From contig JABBOT010000011.1 in assembly GCA_016165875.1 (NCBI GenBank), positions 16,075,808 through 16,139,807 of the forward strand: a stretch of 64,000 bases of DNA, given 5' to 3'. The notes below the pieces were generated by a model. That model ran no database searches. It was given only the letters and a program-made list of their open reading frames with translations, and was not told the DNA's origin. The translations under genes and the position numbers were made by a program. Source of the stretch: Acanthopleura granulata (taxonomy: Eukaryota > Mollusca > Polyplacophora > Chitonida > Chitonidae). Shown piece after piece: positions 23,101-35,002 of the stretch; the stretch's first letter is position 1, and each line of letters begins with the position of its first letter.

Positions 23101-23265
23101 GATATGCTAATCATTTCTGTTTTTTGTTGCAGTCAAATGCAAGCGAATGTCAATGGAAGTCGATTGGTCATTTGTAACGGTGGATATTCTCTGACAACTG
23201 CGACAAGTTTGCTTAACATCGGAATTTCATTATTTGCTTATTTTGTTATAAGTGTTTTGTTTTAG
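20174..23265 (+). CDS. Secreted/GPI-anchored multi-module four-cysteine (half-VWC-like) protein
   Basis: Predicted 908-residue extracellular protein, join 20174-22767 and 23133-23265. Residues 1-25 form a signal peptide (hydrophobic core SVLISAFFALVW, likely cut after TQA). Fifteen cysteine modules follow. Five are of type A (C-x21-C-x4-C-x13-C with WCYG) at about 32-73, 85-126, 574-615, 684-725 and 746-787. Ten are of type B (C-x18/20-C-x3-C-x10/12-C with YNGVTYQPGQ) at about 171-205, 226-260, 273-307, 320-354, 372-406, 426-461, 476-511, 525-559, 635-670 and 803-841. Thr/Pro-rich linkers look O-glycosylated. The last exon adds a hydrophobic tail (885-908) preceded by small residues (CNGG), typical of a GPI signal. 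The start has G at -3 and +4, and a polypyrimidine/AG acceptor lies at 20100-20101, so a 5' UTR exon lies upstream. The modules resemble the first half of VWC domains, with 4 rather than 10 Cys. The role (matrix, adhesion or ligand binding) is unknown. The large antisense open frame here is a shadow of the repeats. Confidence 0.85.
20846..21283 (+). repeat. Intragenic tandem repeat of 141-bp module units
   Basis: Units start at 20846, 20987 and 21128. The first two are identical over all 141 bases (47 codons: module plus linker). The third differs at a few positions and its linker is 15 bases longer (156 bp), before a more diverged module at 21284. This is in-frame module expansion by recent tandem duplication. 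Confidence 0.95.
22768..23132 (+). other. Phase-2 GT-AG intron of the cysteine-module gene
   Basis: Exon 1 ends GTGGAAG and is followed by the donor GTAAGT. The acceptor is a T-rich tract ending TTTTTTGTTGCAG at 23132. The 365-bp intron splits a Ser codon (AG + T). The in-frame TAA that ends the unspliced reading frame (22769-22771) lies inside the donor itself. Intron retention would therefore give a protein ending YICGR, without the hydrophobic tail. Confidence 0.75.
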
Positions 23266-23871
23266 AGAGCAGTGATTGGGATTCAGACCCTCTCTTTGTT
23301 TATTGGTCTCTCATTGTAAAATAACATCTTTATTATAGTTTTCAGCATGAAAGCTATGAAGTGAAATATAATATATTTTTGTGACCGAAATGCTGTTCCA
23401 GCGCGTAGTATGGCTAATAATAACCGAATATATTCGGTTTCCTTGGAAATCTCGCGAGAGCGACGGGATTTGTGAGGATGGTTAACAGCGCGAAGATCTG
23501 CCATTTACTCTGGTAAATTTCACATTATCCCGCATCAGACAAAATACTCTGCTTTTGATTGAACAGTAATGACCACGTGATAATCAGGTATAACTATATA
23601 CCCTGCAGCAGGTGCTATACGCGTCGGATGGCACGACAGTAAGGAGAACGCCATGACATAATGTACAATGTGACGCGGCAATGACACCAAGGACATAACG
23701 TCACAAATGAATGTTGAATGGACATTGTCAATAACGTTATGACTTCATAATTCCCGGATCACTGCTTGAAAATTCAAAGCTCCTTGATGCGACGGGAAAT
23801 TACTGTTGAAGATTCCTTTTTTCAAGAAACAAAATCAGTTTTGTTTTTCTGGCCTTACGCGGGATAAATTC

Positions 23872-24011
23872 GTTTCATGGTTACTGATTGAAAGGATACG
23901 AAACTATATGGGGTCTGTAAGCCTCATTTTGGGCTCGGCTGACGCCTCTCTCAATATGAAGCTTGCAGACCCAATATAGTTTCGTATCCTTTCACTCAGT
24001 AACCATGAAAC
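23872..24011. repeat. Large hairpin: 56-bp inverted repeat with 28-base loop
   Basis: Left arm 23872-23927 (starting GTTTCATGGTTACTGATTGA) and right arm 23956-24011 (ending CACTCAGTAACCATGAAAC) pair at 52 of 56 positions. The loop is 23928-23955. It lies downstream of the gene, between stop codon and candidate polyA signal. No second copy is seen in the window. Confidence 0.93.
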
Positions 24012-24147
24012 TAATAGTATGACACGGTTGTATTCGACAGTTATGAACCAATATTGGAAGATAAATCATGGATCTCCCTGGCAGATGTGCCTATCAAGTA
24101 CATGACGCATTAGTATGTTCGAATATGTGTGGTGAATAAGTATGAAG

Positions 24148-24160
24148 AATAAATAATAAA
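24148..24160 (+). promoter_or_regulatory. Candidate polyadenylation signals downstream of the gene
   Basis: AATAAA occurs at 24148-24153 and again at 24155-24160, about 0.9 kb after the stop codon at 23263-23265. I saw no canonical AATAAA closer to the stop in a quick read. The hairpin at 23872-24011 would then lie in the 3' UTR. This is weak evidence in AT-rich DNA. Confidence 0.25.
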
Positions 24161-26192
24161 CAAATGTTGCCAATTTATTTTCGTCCAATAATATTTAGTG
24201 GCTCTTACTATATTTCGGTAGTGGGCGAAAACCGTTTATTTAGAGGGCTTTTCATTTCCCGTTTTTTTTCTAACTTTGAGTTTAATGTCGTCACATCTTC
24301 ATATTCATATGTTTTGTTAAATGTAATAGTCAACACTTTTCCTTTGTTTTTTTTTGGGGGGGGGAAGAATTGATTTTTTAATATAGCTGCCTATTTGAGT
24401 TATAATTCAATATTGTGTGAATTTTGGAGAAAATTATTTATTTGCACAGTAATTGAAAAAGGTATACTCACGACATTCGTTTTGTAAAGCGAAAGAGACA
24501 TTTCCTTATGCCTAGCACAATGATACAGTAGATTCCAAGAGAAGCCTTTCAATTGTCGCTTTGGGGTGTATGTTATGATTATGTTCTACACTTTACGTAG
24601 GCTCAAAAGTGGTGAGGAAAATAGAAGTTTAAAGTAAAATACGGCTAAATAAGGTGTAATAGACGAACAACAGAGAATTATGAGTGAAATACTGTGAAAT
24701 ACTGTCCTCTTTTTTTCTTTCCATTTCCCGGATTGTGCTATGTTTGAAAATTATCACAGCGTCCCTTTGTGAAATGTCAACCTTGAAACCGTTGTCATGT
24801 TTTGTCTTTCGTGACAGCAGTCCGCAGTATGCTGTCGTGTTAAGTCATCTCTTATACATCCAAATACTCAGTCATCAGTGTATATAACTGTACGAACTGT
24901 AAGAACAAGATTGGGTTACGTGCGACAGTCGTGTTGATACATAAGCCACGTTGCGGGCAACAAAATCATACTGTTTTCATGTGTTCATAGCCTAGCTTGT
25001 ATGGCCTAGTCCCTTTTCCTAGGTTTTACTCACTAACATGTTTTTCTATGCAAAGTATTTTCAATACCAAATATGGGATCAATTTATTTTCTTATAAACA
25101 CCTTTTTTACATTTTTTATCCCCTTCGTTTTTATACGTATGCTAAACAAATGATCAGATTGTATATATTGCTGGAGAAAACCCTTGTTGCAAGAAAGTCT
25201 GAAAGAATCGTCTTTGAATTGTTTTTTGTTTAAATATAACAGGTCAATTAGTACAGCAGGTGAAATATAATCCCCTGTATTAAAAAGGTGGTCTCGTGTT
25301 TCTAAGTTGCTAAAAAAATAATTTCGAATAACCGGTCTATGCAAACCAGAATACATGGTTAGAATAGCCACATATATGCACATATGTATGCAAGTGAATC
25401 TAAATGAGACACTGAAATGCTTGAATGTGGGTGGATATTTCAATTCTACATGTCAAGAATCTCCATATGCGGCTTCGTCTAAAAATCTTGGCAGTAGCTA
25501 AGCGCAAGATTATGGTTTACTTCAGGTAGTCCGGTTTCTTTTGTCCATACCCCCAAAACTACATCACTTGAGATATAGAGACAAACCTACCACCTGTAAC
25601 AAGTATCTGTTTTAAAATAATTTGCGGAATTAGAAATTAGAAAACTTCTGCAGGACACAGTGCCTAGAATAGTCCATTGTATATAGAATGAAATTGCGAC
25701 ATGTAAAAACCGTGAGCGTGCCAAATGTGTGTTGAGGTTTAGGCTTCGCTACTGTGGTGTTATTAACGAAGACCTTGTAACCCGAGAATTCTGTCTCAAC
25801 ACATGCTATCAGTGCCAGGGATACGAGTATCTCTTCGAGAAGTGATCTTGACTTCGTGCCCATGGGACACGTTCTTTCCTCGTCTTGGGAACAATCCAAT
25901 CATTTCATAAGTGAAGACGGTGATGGTGGCTTTGCGCAAACAAGGTGTACAAATTCTTTGCTTTTTATTTTATTACTGAAGTGTACAAAACGTCAATTTT
26001 CATCATAATTAACGATCTTGTATATTCATCGTGTGTGTCCCTTATAAATAGGCGTGTTATTTAAACTGATACGATAGGCTGGATTGCAACTAACTGTCTT
26101 TGTCATTCAAATATAGGTTTCTATTAACAGAGTGGATGTTAGCTCATGTGGGAAATTTGTTTATTTACATTACTAATATAAGCCGACGATAT
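24161..26192. other. Non-coding, AT-rich
   Basis: Contains a T10 G9 run near 24346-24364. Small frames show no domain features. Confidence 0.5.
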
Positions 26193-26563
26193 GGGAGTTT
26201 CGAGTTCGAACTCTTTTTTTTCCTAAGGTTAGAGGTAAGAATAGTGCTACTGTACCACGCGACTTGGCAAAAATGTTAGGCAACTATTTCTGTTTACATT
26301 TGCCAGAACATGCGTGTCTAAAAAAGTGTCACCAAAAGTTATTTGAACTTAGGCGAACCATGGTGAAAGCTGAGCAGCTGAAGGCTTGAAAACTTAAGAA
26401 GTTACTGAAGAAAAGAAATGTCATTTGTATCTCCTGAACACGGTGAGATGGGTGATTAGTAAAGTAAAGTCAACAAACGTTGCCTAAAATTTTTGACAAA
26501 TCGCGGTATACAGTAGAACTCCTTTCACCTTTATCGACAAAAGAGTTCGAACTAGAAACTCCC
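26193..26563. mobile_element. MITE-F, 371-bp TIR element, copy 1
   Basis: The terminal inverted repeat begins GGGAGTTTCGAGTTCGAACT on the left. The right end is its reverse (AGTTCGAACTAGAAACTCCC). Flanking TA on the left (GATA-T) and TA on the right (C-TATT) fit a TA target duplication. The internal sequence has no ORF. It matches 31698-32052. Confidence 0.85.
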
Positions 26564-29374
26564 CTATTGTCTCCGTCGCTCTGCAAAAACTACTGTGTGC
26601 GAGTAATACACAGTACTGCGTCTAAAAATCCACATCAAATATAATTGTGAACATCAACAGTACACAACTTGTGTAATTTGTGTAACGCATTCAGAAAGAC
26701 ACGTGTATCAGACGTACACAATTTGTTTACACACGTCATGTTGTGCAGATTTGCATCAGTCATTTTTAGAGTGTAGATTGTATTGTAAATGCCCTGCAGT
26801 CATAACTATCTTTGGTGAGAATTGCTGCCCATTAAGGACAACATCACGGTTATTTATTCTGGCCGTACACTCAAAATTATGGCCAATGAAAATTTTTGAC
26901 TACTGTCACGATATGAAAATTTAGCACGTATTATACTGTGTAAAATGTGATCATCGGTTGCTGTTTTATGTATGTCTTTTTTTATTTCGGACATGTATAT
27001 CTGGTAATTAAAATATTATGTGAAAAAAATGAAATGACTTACGTCTTATTTTAATCAGATTTACATACTAACAAGGAGCTCATTTTCTGCACGTGTATAC
27101 ATATATTATCTAAGTATATTCCGAAACTCGTATTTTCCACAGGGCCCTTTTCACCCCTGACATATGGCGTATACTCAAAAATAACTAGCTTATCCTTCTG
27201 GCTAAAGTACAGTGTTTTCACAAGATTTCCCCGATGCTATCATCTGGTTCTTTGCCTTTTTGTGGTCGAACGAAATACAAAACCAGACACTGGCTTATTC
27301 CTTACAAGTTGTCTCCCCTTACAAAGAAAAACAATCACAGCAGTGGAGGCATCTGCGGATCAGAATAACAAACACGTGGTATTCTACGCTTGATTCGATC
27401 GGATGTACACGGCAGTAAAATAACGGTAGCACATGTGCATGTTTCTGCAGGCTCGCTGGCTTTTAGCGACGGATCAAAAGGCTCTATGTCTATCTAAGAG
27501 TCCAAATGTTGCAACGCCTGAACTAACCCATACGGCGTGCTCCGATAAAGCACGTGCCGTGAAAAATCCGATGGTCTGGATGATACATCTTACATCGAAT
27601 TCGCTCTAGGTAACGTTACTGTTACGGTTTTGGCACTGTTAGCTCTCCTTGCGTTGATAGGAATGAGATATACATTGTAACTGTGACGAGATAGTATGTC
27701 GTGTGAAGATTTCAACCATAAGTTATAACTGTAAAAGCCAAGTGTCTATAGAATACTTCATCGAACGCCCGCATGCGCTGTGAGTGTTTTAAAATTTGTA
27801 GGGAGCGTAAGCCTGTGGAGGGTAAATATATAGTCAAAGTGCCCAGGATTTCTTCGGCTCTCCGGGCCCATCTTTCACAAAATTTCGTAAAGAAATTTTT
27901 GGTAACTTTTCCCCATAAATCATGTCGCTTTTTATGACGCTATAAATTAGAGACAACGTCTTGTACGAAAAATCTTACGAGAAATATAACATAATTCTGT
28001 CTTATCTTGCCTTATTTAGGGGCTGTATACACCATGTTGACTAACATGGTAATGTAGGACACATGAACATTTGCTACCAAATCGAATCTAAAATGCAAAA
28101 GTTGAAACAAAGATAACTCATAAAACTGCATTGTAGGCAGTTTGTCAAGTGTTTCAATTTACTCGTTTAGAACATTCCGTGCATTTTATCTAGCATATCA
28201 TCGACATTTTTTTTGCTTGTCTTTATATTTTTCTGCTCTCATGTCTTACTTTATTCGAAACACCCAATGCTTTGTGTTAAACATTGTTATGGGAATTGAT
28301 CCTGTGATTATTGACTTGAGTTGATGAGAAGACTAGATGCAGAACAAAGGCTCAAAGCTCACAACAAATCATGCGACGTCTTGTTAGAGCTTTTAAAACG
28401 GACCGGCGCTCATGTAACTTCATCCGTAAGATCCGGTAAAACTGACACCAGTTTGGAACGCTAACGTCAAGTTTCGAAGCTCTGGCCTCTGAAATCTTCA
28501 ACAAAGTGAATATCTACATGTATTGTATTATTCTCTATTTGTCGTCGCTGTCCACATCATAGGTTAGTTATTAGGCGAAGTTTTCATATCCGTTGCTCTA
28601 CCCCACACACAGCATGTAAATGTCACCGCGTATAGATTTCAGGTCAGCAACAATCCAAGACAGTATGACGATTGCATAGATGACACTTACCTCCAGGAAC
28701 ATGTTAACATTGCCTGCCTGTTAAACTAAATGTACTTCTCAAATCAGCTCGGCAGAGGCGCTACACATTTACAGACCATAAACATGATGCATCGCCACTT
28801 GGTTCGCAGCACCTTGCGATTGATAGCTTGGTATTAGAAAACATGGCATACGTACACTGTAAATGTCGATGTTAAGCTTACAAACACTTTTATTCATCAG
28901 ATATTAAACACTTTGAAATTATAGTATAGGCCCATATACAAGTTGTATATATAGACACTTGTGTTTAATACTTAAATACATGTGTATTTATGAAACACTT
29001 TGGAGTTTAATCAACCATTAAACACGTTGGGCGTTGGCCATTTTACAGTGCATTGTCTTTGTCTTCCTCTTCACTGGGGAAGTACATTGGAAGTGTTTTA
29101 TTACAAGGATATACAGGCTTAATATTACGTCAAGACGTTTGCTTTCTTGATTATTTAACAAACTGATTTGTGTTCAACGCGATGCAACTGAACTGTTCAC
29201 CTGCCTGACGTCTGTCAAGGTCATGGGGTGAAGGAAACCGGACAAAACTTGTGAAAAAAAAAACAAACAAAACTTGGGTCTCTATGCACCCCGGCCATAC
29301 AGGGGTTAGTTTTGTACACGCTGGGCAGAGAAAAGAACAGACCCAGCTTTAGACAGAATATACATCTGCTAAAA
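26564..29374. other. Non-coding, no recognised feature
   Basis: Words such as TACACAATTTG and GTGTTTAATA recur in inverted pairs near 26660-26740 and 28900-29020, but no element boundary can be drawn. Confidence 0.45.
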
Positions 29375-29520
29375 GGCCATTTCGTGTTGATTGCAACGAT
29401 ATTAGTCCTCATGATTTTTGACATTTTTTTTTTCTGGTAATTAAAATGGAAATAAAGACTGAGGTGTTTGCAGTGGACTATTTGAACTATACTGAACACG
29501 CTGGAGCGCAGTGACGTCAC
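29375..29520 (+). repeat. Repeat G, copy 1
   Basis: CATTTCGTGTTGATTGCAAC, TTTTTGACATTTTT, GGTAATTAAAATGGAAATAA, AGACTGAGGTGTTTGCAGTG and ACTGAACACGCTGGAGCGCA are matched at 44628-44768. Confidence 0.6.
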
Positions 29521-30547
29521 AAGCTCCTTTTAGCTCCTAAGCACCCTCTGATTGCTGTATGTCTACATTATACGGGAATATATATATGTTGGACAGAATC
29601 TGTTGACGTTACCGTGCTTCCCCGCTTGCAGTATGACCCAAAAACTACATAGTAGACACTTAATCTTTATTTCCATTTTACTCACCGGAAAAAATGCCCC
29701 CCAAATAATGAGCACCATATTTGACATCAACCTTAATGGTGCTGCGAACTTTGTTTAGATGCGGTCTGTTTCTAACCCGGGGTCGCCACTAAAGGCCTAT
29801 TCACTTGTGCACTATATGCTGGGCCTCACTGGCAATGCATATGTCTCCCAGAGTGCTATCCCCATGATCGATTCATTTCACACATTGGATATTACGCAAG
29901 TGTGTCTTTCCGACATCGTTGTGAACTGTTGAATACTTTCATTTCTACGTAAATATCTTGGCTCAAAATTGCGTTATATGTGTACTGCAATGCTAAATTT
30001 ATTAATACAACTGCTCTTTGGATATGGTTTTACGGGTTGACGGCCGTAAGTGTGATTTAGATACTTCGGTTAATGTATTCTAACAGCATGTATCAATTGT
30101 CATATCATTTCATTATAAGTGTTAAGTATTTATTTTCTAAAAAGGTGTTCGAATTTAAGCCATTATGATCGTATTTTTATGCCCACTTTTCTTGACGGCT
30201 GGTAAACGAATGTCTCTTTCGACGCCTAGGTACTTACATGCCAACTGAATGTCCTTTAATTGCTTTATGATTTTAAATCTTACATAATTAATAGTATCGT
30301 GAGGATTGATTTGAAAGCAATTTATACTATAGCGAAACCATTATGGGTTCTTCTCAGTGGGCTTAGCCATGTTACCGTATGTAGCGATGCATCGACATTT
30401 ACCTATTTATTTCACTGATGTACAAACCATACTCAAGGAGTGTTTTTACTTATATGACTTATGTCAGGATCATAGGTAAAATCGGAGTAAACCACCAACT
30501 TTCGGCAGGGCTCATGTTGACTCGTGCATGCACATACTTTGAATGAA

Positions 30548-30845
30548 AGACTGCAGCACAGTGAGTAGAACCAGAGCAGGGCCGGGAGAGTGATAATGGG
30601 CAAATGGTCACACGTAACTGGTGAAATACGGCCTCTTATCCATTTACCTTAATTAGGGTTTTTTGTTGTAACTGTTCCTCCATATGTTTACGCTTAAATA
30701 GGAATAAACATATAGACTAGAGACTAGAGTAGAATTAAGTACTAAATGTGATGCTAACTGTTATTTATTACACGTCACTGGTCTCGAACTACTTAAAATA
30801 CTACACTGATAGCACATTTAACAAGCAATCCCATAAAAACGATGC
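30548..30845 (+). repeat. Rep-A copy
   Basis: Contains GACTGCAGCACAGTGAGTAG, GGGCAAATGGTCACACGTAA, TGGTGAAATACGGCCTCTTA and TTATTACACGTCACTGGTCT. The middle part is rearranged around 30690-30760. Confidence 0.8.
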
Positions 30846-30991
30846 AATGCACGTGACCAATGTATAAAATGTATGTAGTCATCTTCAGCAGAAGTATATA
30901 TAAAAATATGCCGAAATGATTCATAATCTACATGGAGGAATAGTTTACTGTAAAATCACAAAGCAGAGTATGGAATCTTCCAAGGGGGTGG

Positions 30992-31125
30992 TTTTATTTA
31001 TTTATTTATTTGATTGATGTTTTACGCCGTACTCAAGAATATTTCACTTACACGGCCACGGACATAGCCCGGGGGATACTCACGACAATACGCAGGTTGC
31101 TGGCGGTCCTTTCCACGGGCGTGGT
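30992..31125 (-). mobile_element. SINE fragment, minus strand, internally deleted
   Basis: On the + strand it reads TTTATTTATTTGATTGATGT, TTTACGCCGTACTCAAGAAT and ATTTCACTTACACGG, then jumps to GGTTGCTGGCGGTCC. The core with CCACCATAATG is largely gone. Confidence 0.75.
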
Positions 31126-31397
31126 TTTAATTCCGGTGCTGAATTAACGTTCATTATGGCTGACGGTTGGTAAATGAATCTCCGATACGATGAATAGGGG
31201 ATGAAGGAACAGCGTTACCACGCATTAAAGTTGTGGTTGTTCACGATATATGTAAATACCGGTACCGAGCTAGAAACGTCAAATAACATCTTGTTCCGTC
31301 TTTGAAAGGCAAAACATAGACTTGTCGTATTGTCCAGCGGACAGCATATTAATCTCACTGGCCCGGCTCACGAAGAGGTGTAATATACAAAAACTAC

Positions 31398-31650
31398 GGC
31401 GCCTCTGTGGCTCAGTCGGTTAGCGCGCTAGCGCAGCGTAATGACCTAGAAGCTTCCCACCAATGCGGTGGGTTGAAGTCATCCTCATGCTGGCTTTCTT
31501 TCGGGCCGTACGTGAGAAGGTCCGCCAGCAATCTGCACACGTTCGTGGGTTTTCCCCGGGCTCTGCCCGGTTTCCTCCCACCATAATGGTGGCCGCCGTC
31601 GTATAAGTCAAATATTCTCAAGTACGTCGTAAGACCTCAATCAAATAAAT
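31398..31650 (+). mobile_element. Full-length SINE with 9-bp target-site duplication
   Basis: The tRNA-like head GGCGCCTCTGTGGCTCAGTC has an A-box (TGGCTCAGTCGG) and a B-box (GGTTGAAGTC). The complete body is followed by an AATCAAATAAAT tail. The flanks AAAAACTAC at 31389-31397 and 31651-31659 are a perfect duplication. The insertion is at the start of a Rep-A copy. Confidence 0.92.
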
Positions 31651-32320
31651 AAAAACTACAGAACAGAGAAGTAACACCAGAACAGTGACGAGAGTTAGGG
31701 AGTTTCGAGTTCGAACTCTTTAACCATCAAAGGTACGAATAGGCCTATTGTACCATGTGACCTGTCATAAATGTTAGGCAACTACTTCTGATTACGTTTA
31801 CTATAAAATGGGTGACTAAGAGACATGTCGCAAAATTATTTAACCTAGGCGAACGATGTGGAAAATTGGGGAGCTGGGTGGTTTTTAACCTAAGAAGTTC
31901 TTGAAAGAAGAAAAGGTCGGTTTGCATCTCGGTGAAGCAGGTGATCTGTGTATTAAAGTCAACAGATAATTACCTGACATTTTCACAAGTCACATGATAT
32001 AGTGAGACTCTTTTTATCTTTTGCCACAAAAGATTTCGAACTCGAAACTCCCCTGTTGGCAAATGGTCTCAAGTTACCAATGAAATCCGGCCTATTATCA
32101 ATTTTCCTCAGTTGCGGTTTTATTCTAACGCTTCGTGTAAATGTCTTAGAAGTAACAACTTACACTGCCCTAACACCACGGCATAAGCAGAATGGGGCGG
32201 GGGAGACAGTGATGTTAAATGCAATTTATTACACTCCACTCGTCTAGAATTAAACAAAGTGCTGTGTTGTCATGACATTTCACACATGCATACAAAATAA
32301 CATGAAAACAATGCAAAGGG
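31651..32320 (+). repeat. Rep-A copy split by MITE-F and flanked by a SINE
   Basis: The 5' part (31651-31697) reads AACTACAGAACAGAGAAGTA and CAGTGACGAGAGTTA. The 3' part (32053-32320) resumes at TGTTGGCAAATGGTC and contains CCTCAGTTGCGGTTTTATTC, ATGTTAAATGCAATTTATTA and CTCGTCTAGAATTAAACAAA. The gap is filled exactly by MITE-F. Confidence 0.88.
31698..32052. mobile_element. MITE-F, copy 2, inside Rep-A
   Basis: Same TIR (GGGAGTTTCGAGTTCGAACT ... TTTCGAACTCGAAACTCCC) and internal blocks ATGTTAGGCAACTACTTCTG, ACCTAGGCGAACGATG, TAAGAAGTTCTTGAA and AAAGTCAACAGATAA. It lies between TTA and CTG within a Rep-A copy, so the empty site can be read from other Rep-A copies. Confidence 0.9.
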
Positions 32321-35002
32321 AACAGGGAATGCTTAGTCCGCCAGCAGTTAACTGCCATAACGACATATACTGCACGGGTACATCGCTATCCAAGGTAGTT
32401 ACGTTTGGCATAGAGTTACACTCTATTCGTAAGACGGACAGCTGGAGGTTAAAGGACAAAGTCAATCTAGCTCTCTTTAGCTATGACTACAAAGCCGCTG
32501 TTTATCCTTTTTATCCTTACATTTTACCAACAGACGTTTACACTATGAGTGTTGAGGTGTCGTTCCAATTATGATGATTGTCTCCCTTTGACTATCCCAC
32601 AGACACATTCACGCGACCTCTGTACGTCGCAGTGTGTGCGCGTGTGTCTATTGTGTGCGAAATACATGCTAAGTCATAGATGCCTGTATCTAGTGCTTAT
32701 TGTAGGCTATTGTATGTCAGGTGCCCGGCGAATAGCAATGTTGTTCTGATATTATTTATTCTGGTTTATTTATGACATTGTCTCTAAGAATTCATTTACT
32801 TTGACGATCTTCTTATGAATGCTCTGTTGAAATTTCACACTTCAATGAATTGTAGGTGAGGTAGGTAATAAAACCATGACGAAAGTAACTTTCAAGTAAA
32901 TCATTGTTCTTCACGAGCACAACATTCTGATCGTAAAGCACATTTTCAATTAAGATGTCCAGCAGTAATTTTCTCGTTAATTAATCTTCAGTTACATAGG
33001 TTTTCAAAGACAGATTGTAAAAAGCTGACATAGGGATCCTTAAGAAAACATGTCTTCCTCTACTTAGGACTAAAATTTACTAGATAAAAAAATGTCTTTT
33101 TAAGTAAGAAAAATCTTTACGTTTTTAATTGAAGTTGATCACCGAAGTGGTGCATATTCATAATTTTGAAAGTAGATGATTCTGCTATCATGTGGAATTA
33201 GATAATAGACTGCGGTATTAACTTATTAGAAAACAATGCATGCCATAACTACATGAACTATATGCTGATAAAATTGCCGAAACATGCTGTGTGTTTTGTT
33301 GAAACAGAATGGTCTTGAACTGAGAATTGCCTCTCTCCCTCTCACGTCTCCATAATTTAACATATCTATATATGAGTAAGTTTTTTCAGATATTTTTCTA
33401 TTGAACATGGTGTTTTATGTAGTCTTGAAAATAGGTCATGCGATCAACTGCTTGAAATATCCAATTATAGTTTTACGAGTGGCATACGAATGTCGGGCTT
33501 AGATTCAACCTGACAACGCAACAACCGTTTCTGTTGCTAAGGCGTGCAGATTTCTACATAATATCGCTGTTAGTGTCATGGACAGGTTTTCGCCTTCCCA
33601 AGACTTGAAAACATTGTTGCTGAATCAACCCCAGGTTAATTTTAAGCTAGCTCCATTTAACTTCCGGTTAGAGTATTCCGAGAGGTCACATTATTGGCTA
33701 TCTCTGTCTCAACATTTACCAGGATGAGGGTCTGCGAGGGAAGTCAAAAGACGACGAGCATGTTCCCTCATTGAAAGATTGCTGTGTCATGACGTTACTG
33801 TGTCCGGAAATCTCACTATCTCCCCCAAGTACTACAGCCTACCATTTCTAAACTAATGTGGCAGGTTAAGAAATATTATCGTGATTGTTTTGGGAGGTGA
33901 AATATCAAACCGCGTCGAAGTTATGTAAGAGCGAGTTCTTTGAAATTAAGTGTGTGTTGCATGCGTTTCGAACCCATGCTCCAGAGATTCGAAGTCCTCC
34001 TTTTATCGTGAGCAGTTGCTTTTAGGATGACTAAGTAGCTGCAAATTCTAACTAGCTGTGACATTCCACGCCCATGCCTTGTATTCAGATCTTTCGTTAA
34101 AAGACAGGATTTGAAAGACAGACAAGCATAGCGACAGACAGACAAACAGCTAGTTATAAAGCTGTTTTGTCCGCGCTGAAAACGGCCAGGTACATGCACA
34201 ATCAGTGTAGCGGGTTTAGAAATCAAGAACTGTTCCGACTTACTCACAGAGGCCATCAGCGGGCGTTGTTTTGACGATGGTAAGACAAGCTCTGACGGCA
34301 GGTGACAAGATAATCTACGGACCCATAAGGTCCTTAGGATGAACGGAGACTGATATAAAAAATACTAAACAGGTGTCAAATTGCAGACAATTTAACACGT
34401 CGAAAACCAGAAATAGCATCTTGTTAGAAAAAAATCTGCGCTGTGGTACTTTATATCCAATAAATAAGACTTTTGTATGACATAATCAGGATAAAGGTGT
34501 CAACAGCTTTTTGTTCCGAAATTAAATACTAATAAATAACGAGTTATATGGCTATAAACGCTATGTCTGTATATTTACTTGGCCCAGGACAGATTGCGCT
34601 TACTGCTTAACTGAACACCTCTTAAAGTGCCTGACTCTCATCGGGGCCACAGTAGATGGGTGGAGTGGGGGAGTAAATCTTAAAAAGTGCCTGTAAGTAA
34701 ACATGCTTAGAGGTGAGGGCAAAAAAAACGCGTGAAATACAAACCTTTTTGGCACTTACGACATGCTTATTTCACTAGACACAAAGCTGACGTTAAATAA
34801 CTTATGACAGTTGCTGAGGGTGAGAGTGTTACCACGTAGGACTCAGGCGACTCCCGCGTCGCAGGTTTGTCAGGTACTAGACAAAGGGTGGTAGTGTGTT
34901 ATAGGACTCTTTTCTCGCGACCCCATGAAACTCACATTCGTCGTATATCCAACTGATTTTTGTGTTATGCAAGGCATTAAACACCAAATCTCAGACCGGT
35001 TA
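32321..35002. other. Non-coding, no recognised feature
   Basis: No repeat family member is seen. Frames at 32272-32574 and 33921-34256 have no recognisable motif. Confidence 0.45.

Noticed and set aside
33960..34060. tRNA-like B-box (reverse strand GGTTCGAA)
   Set aside because: Isolated word with no matching acceptor stem or A-box.
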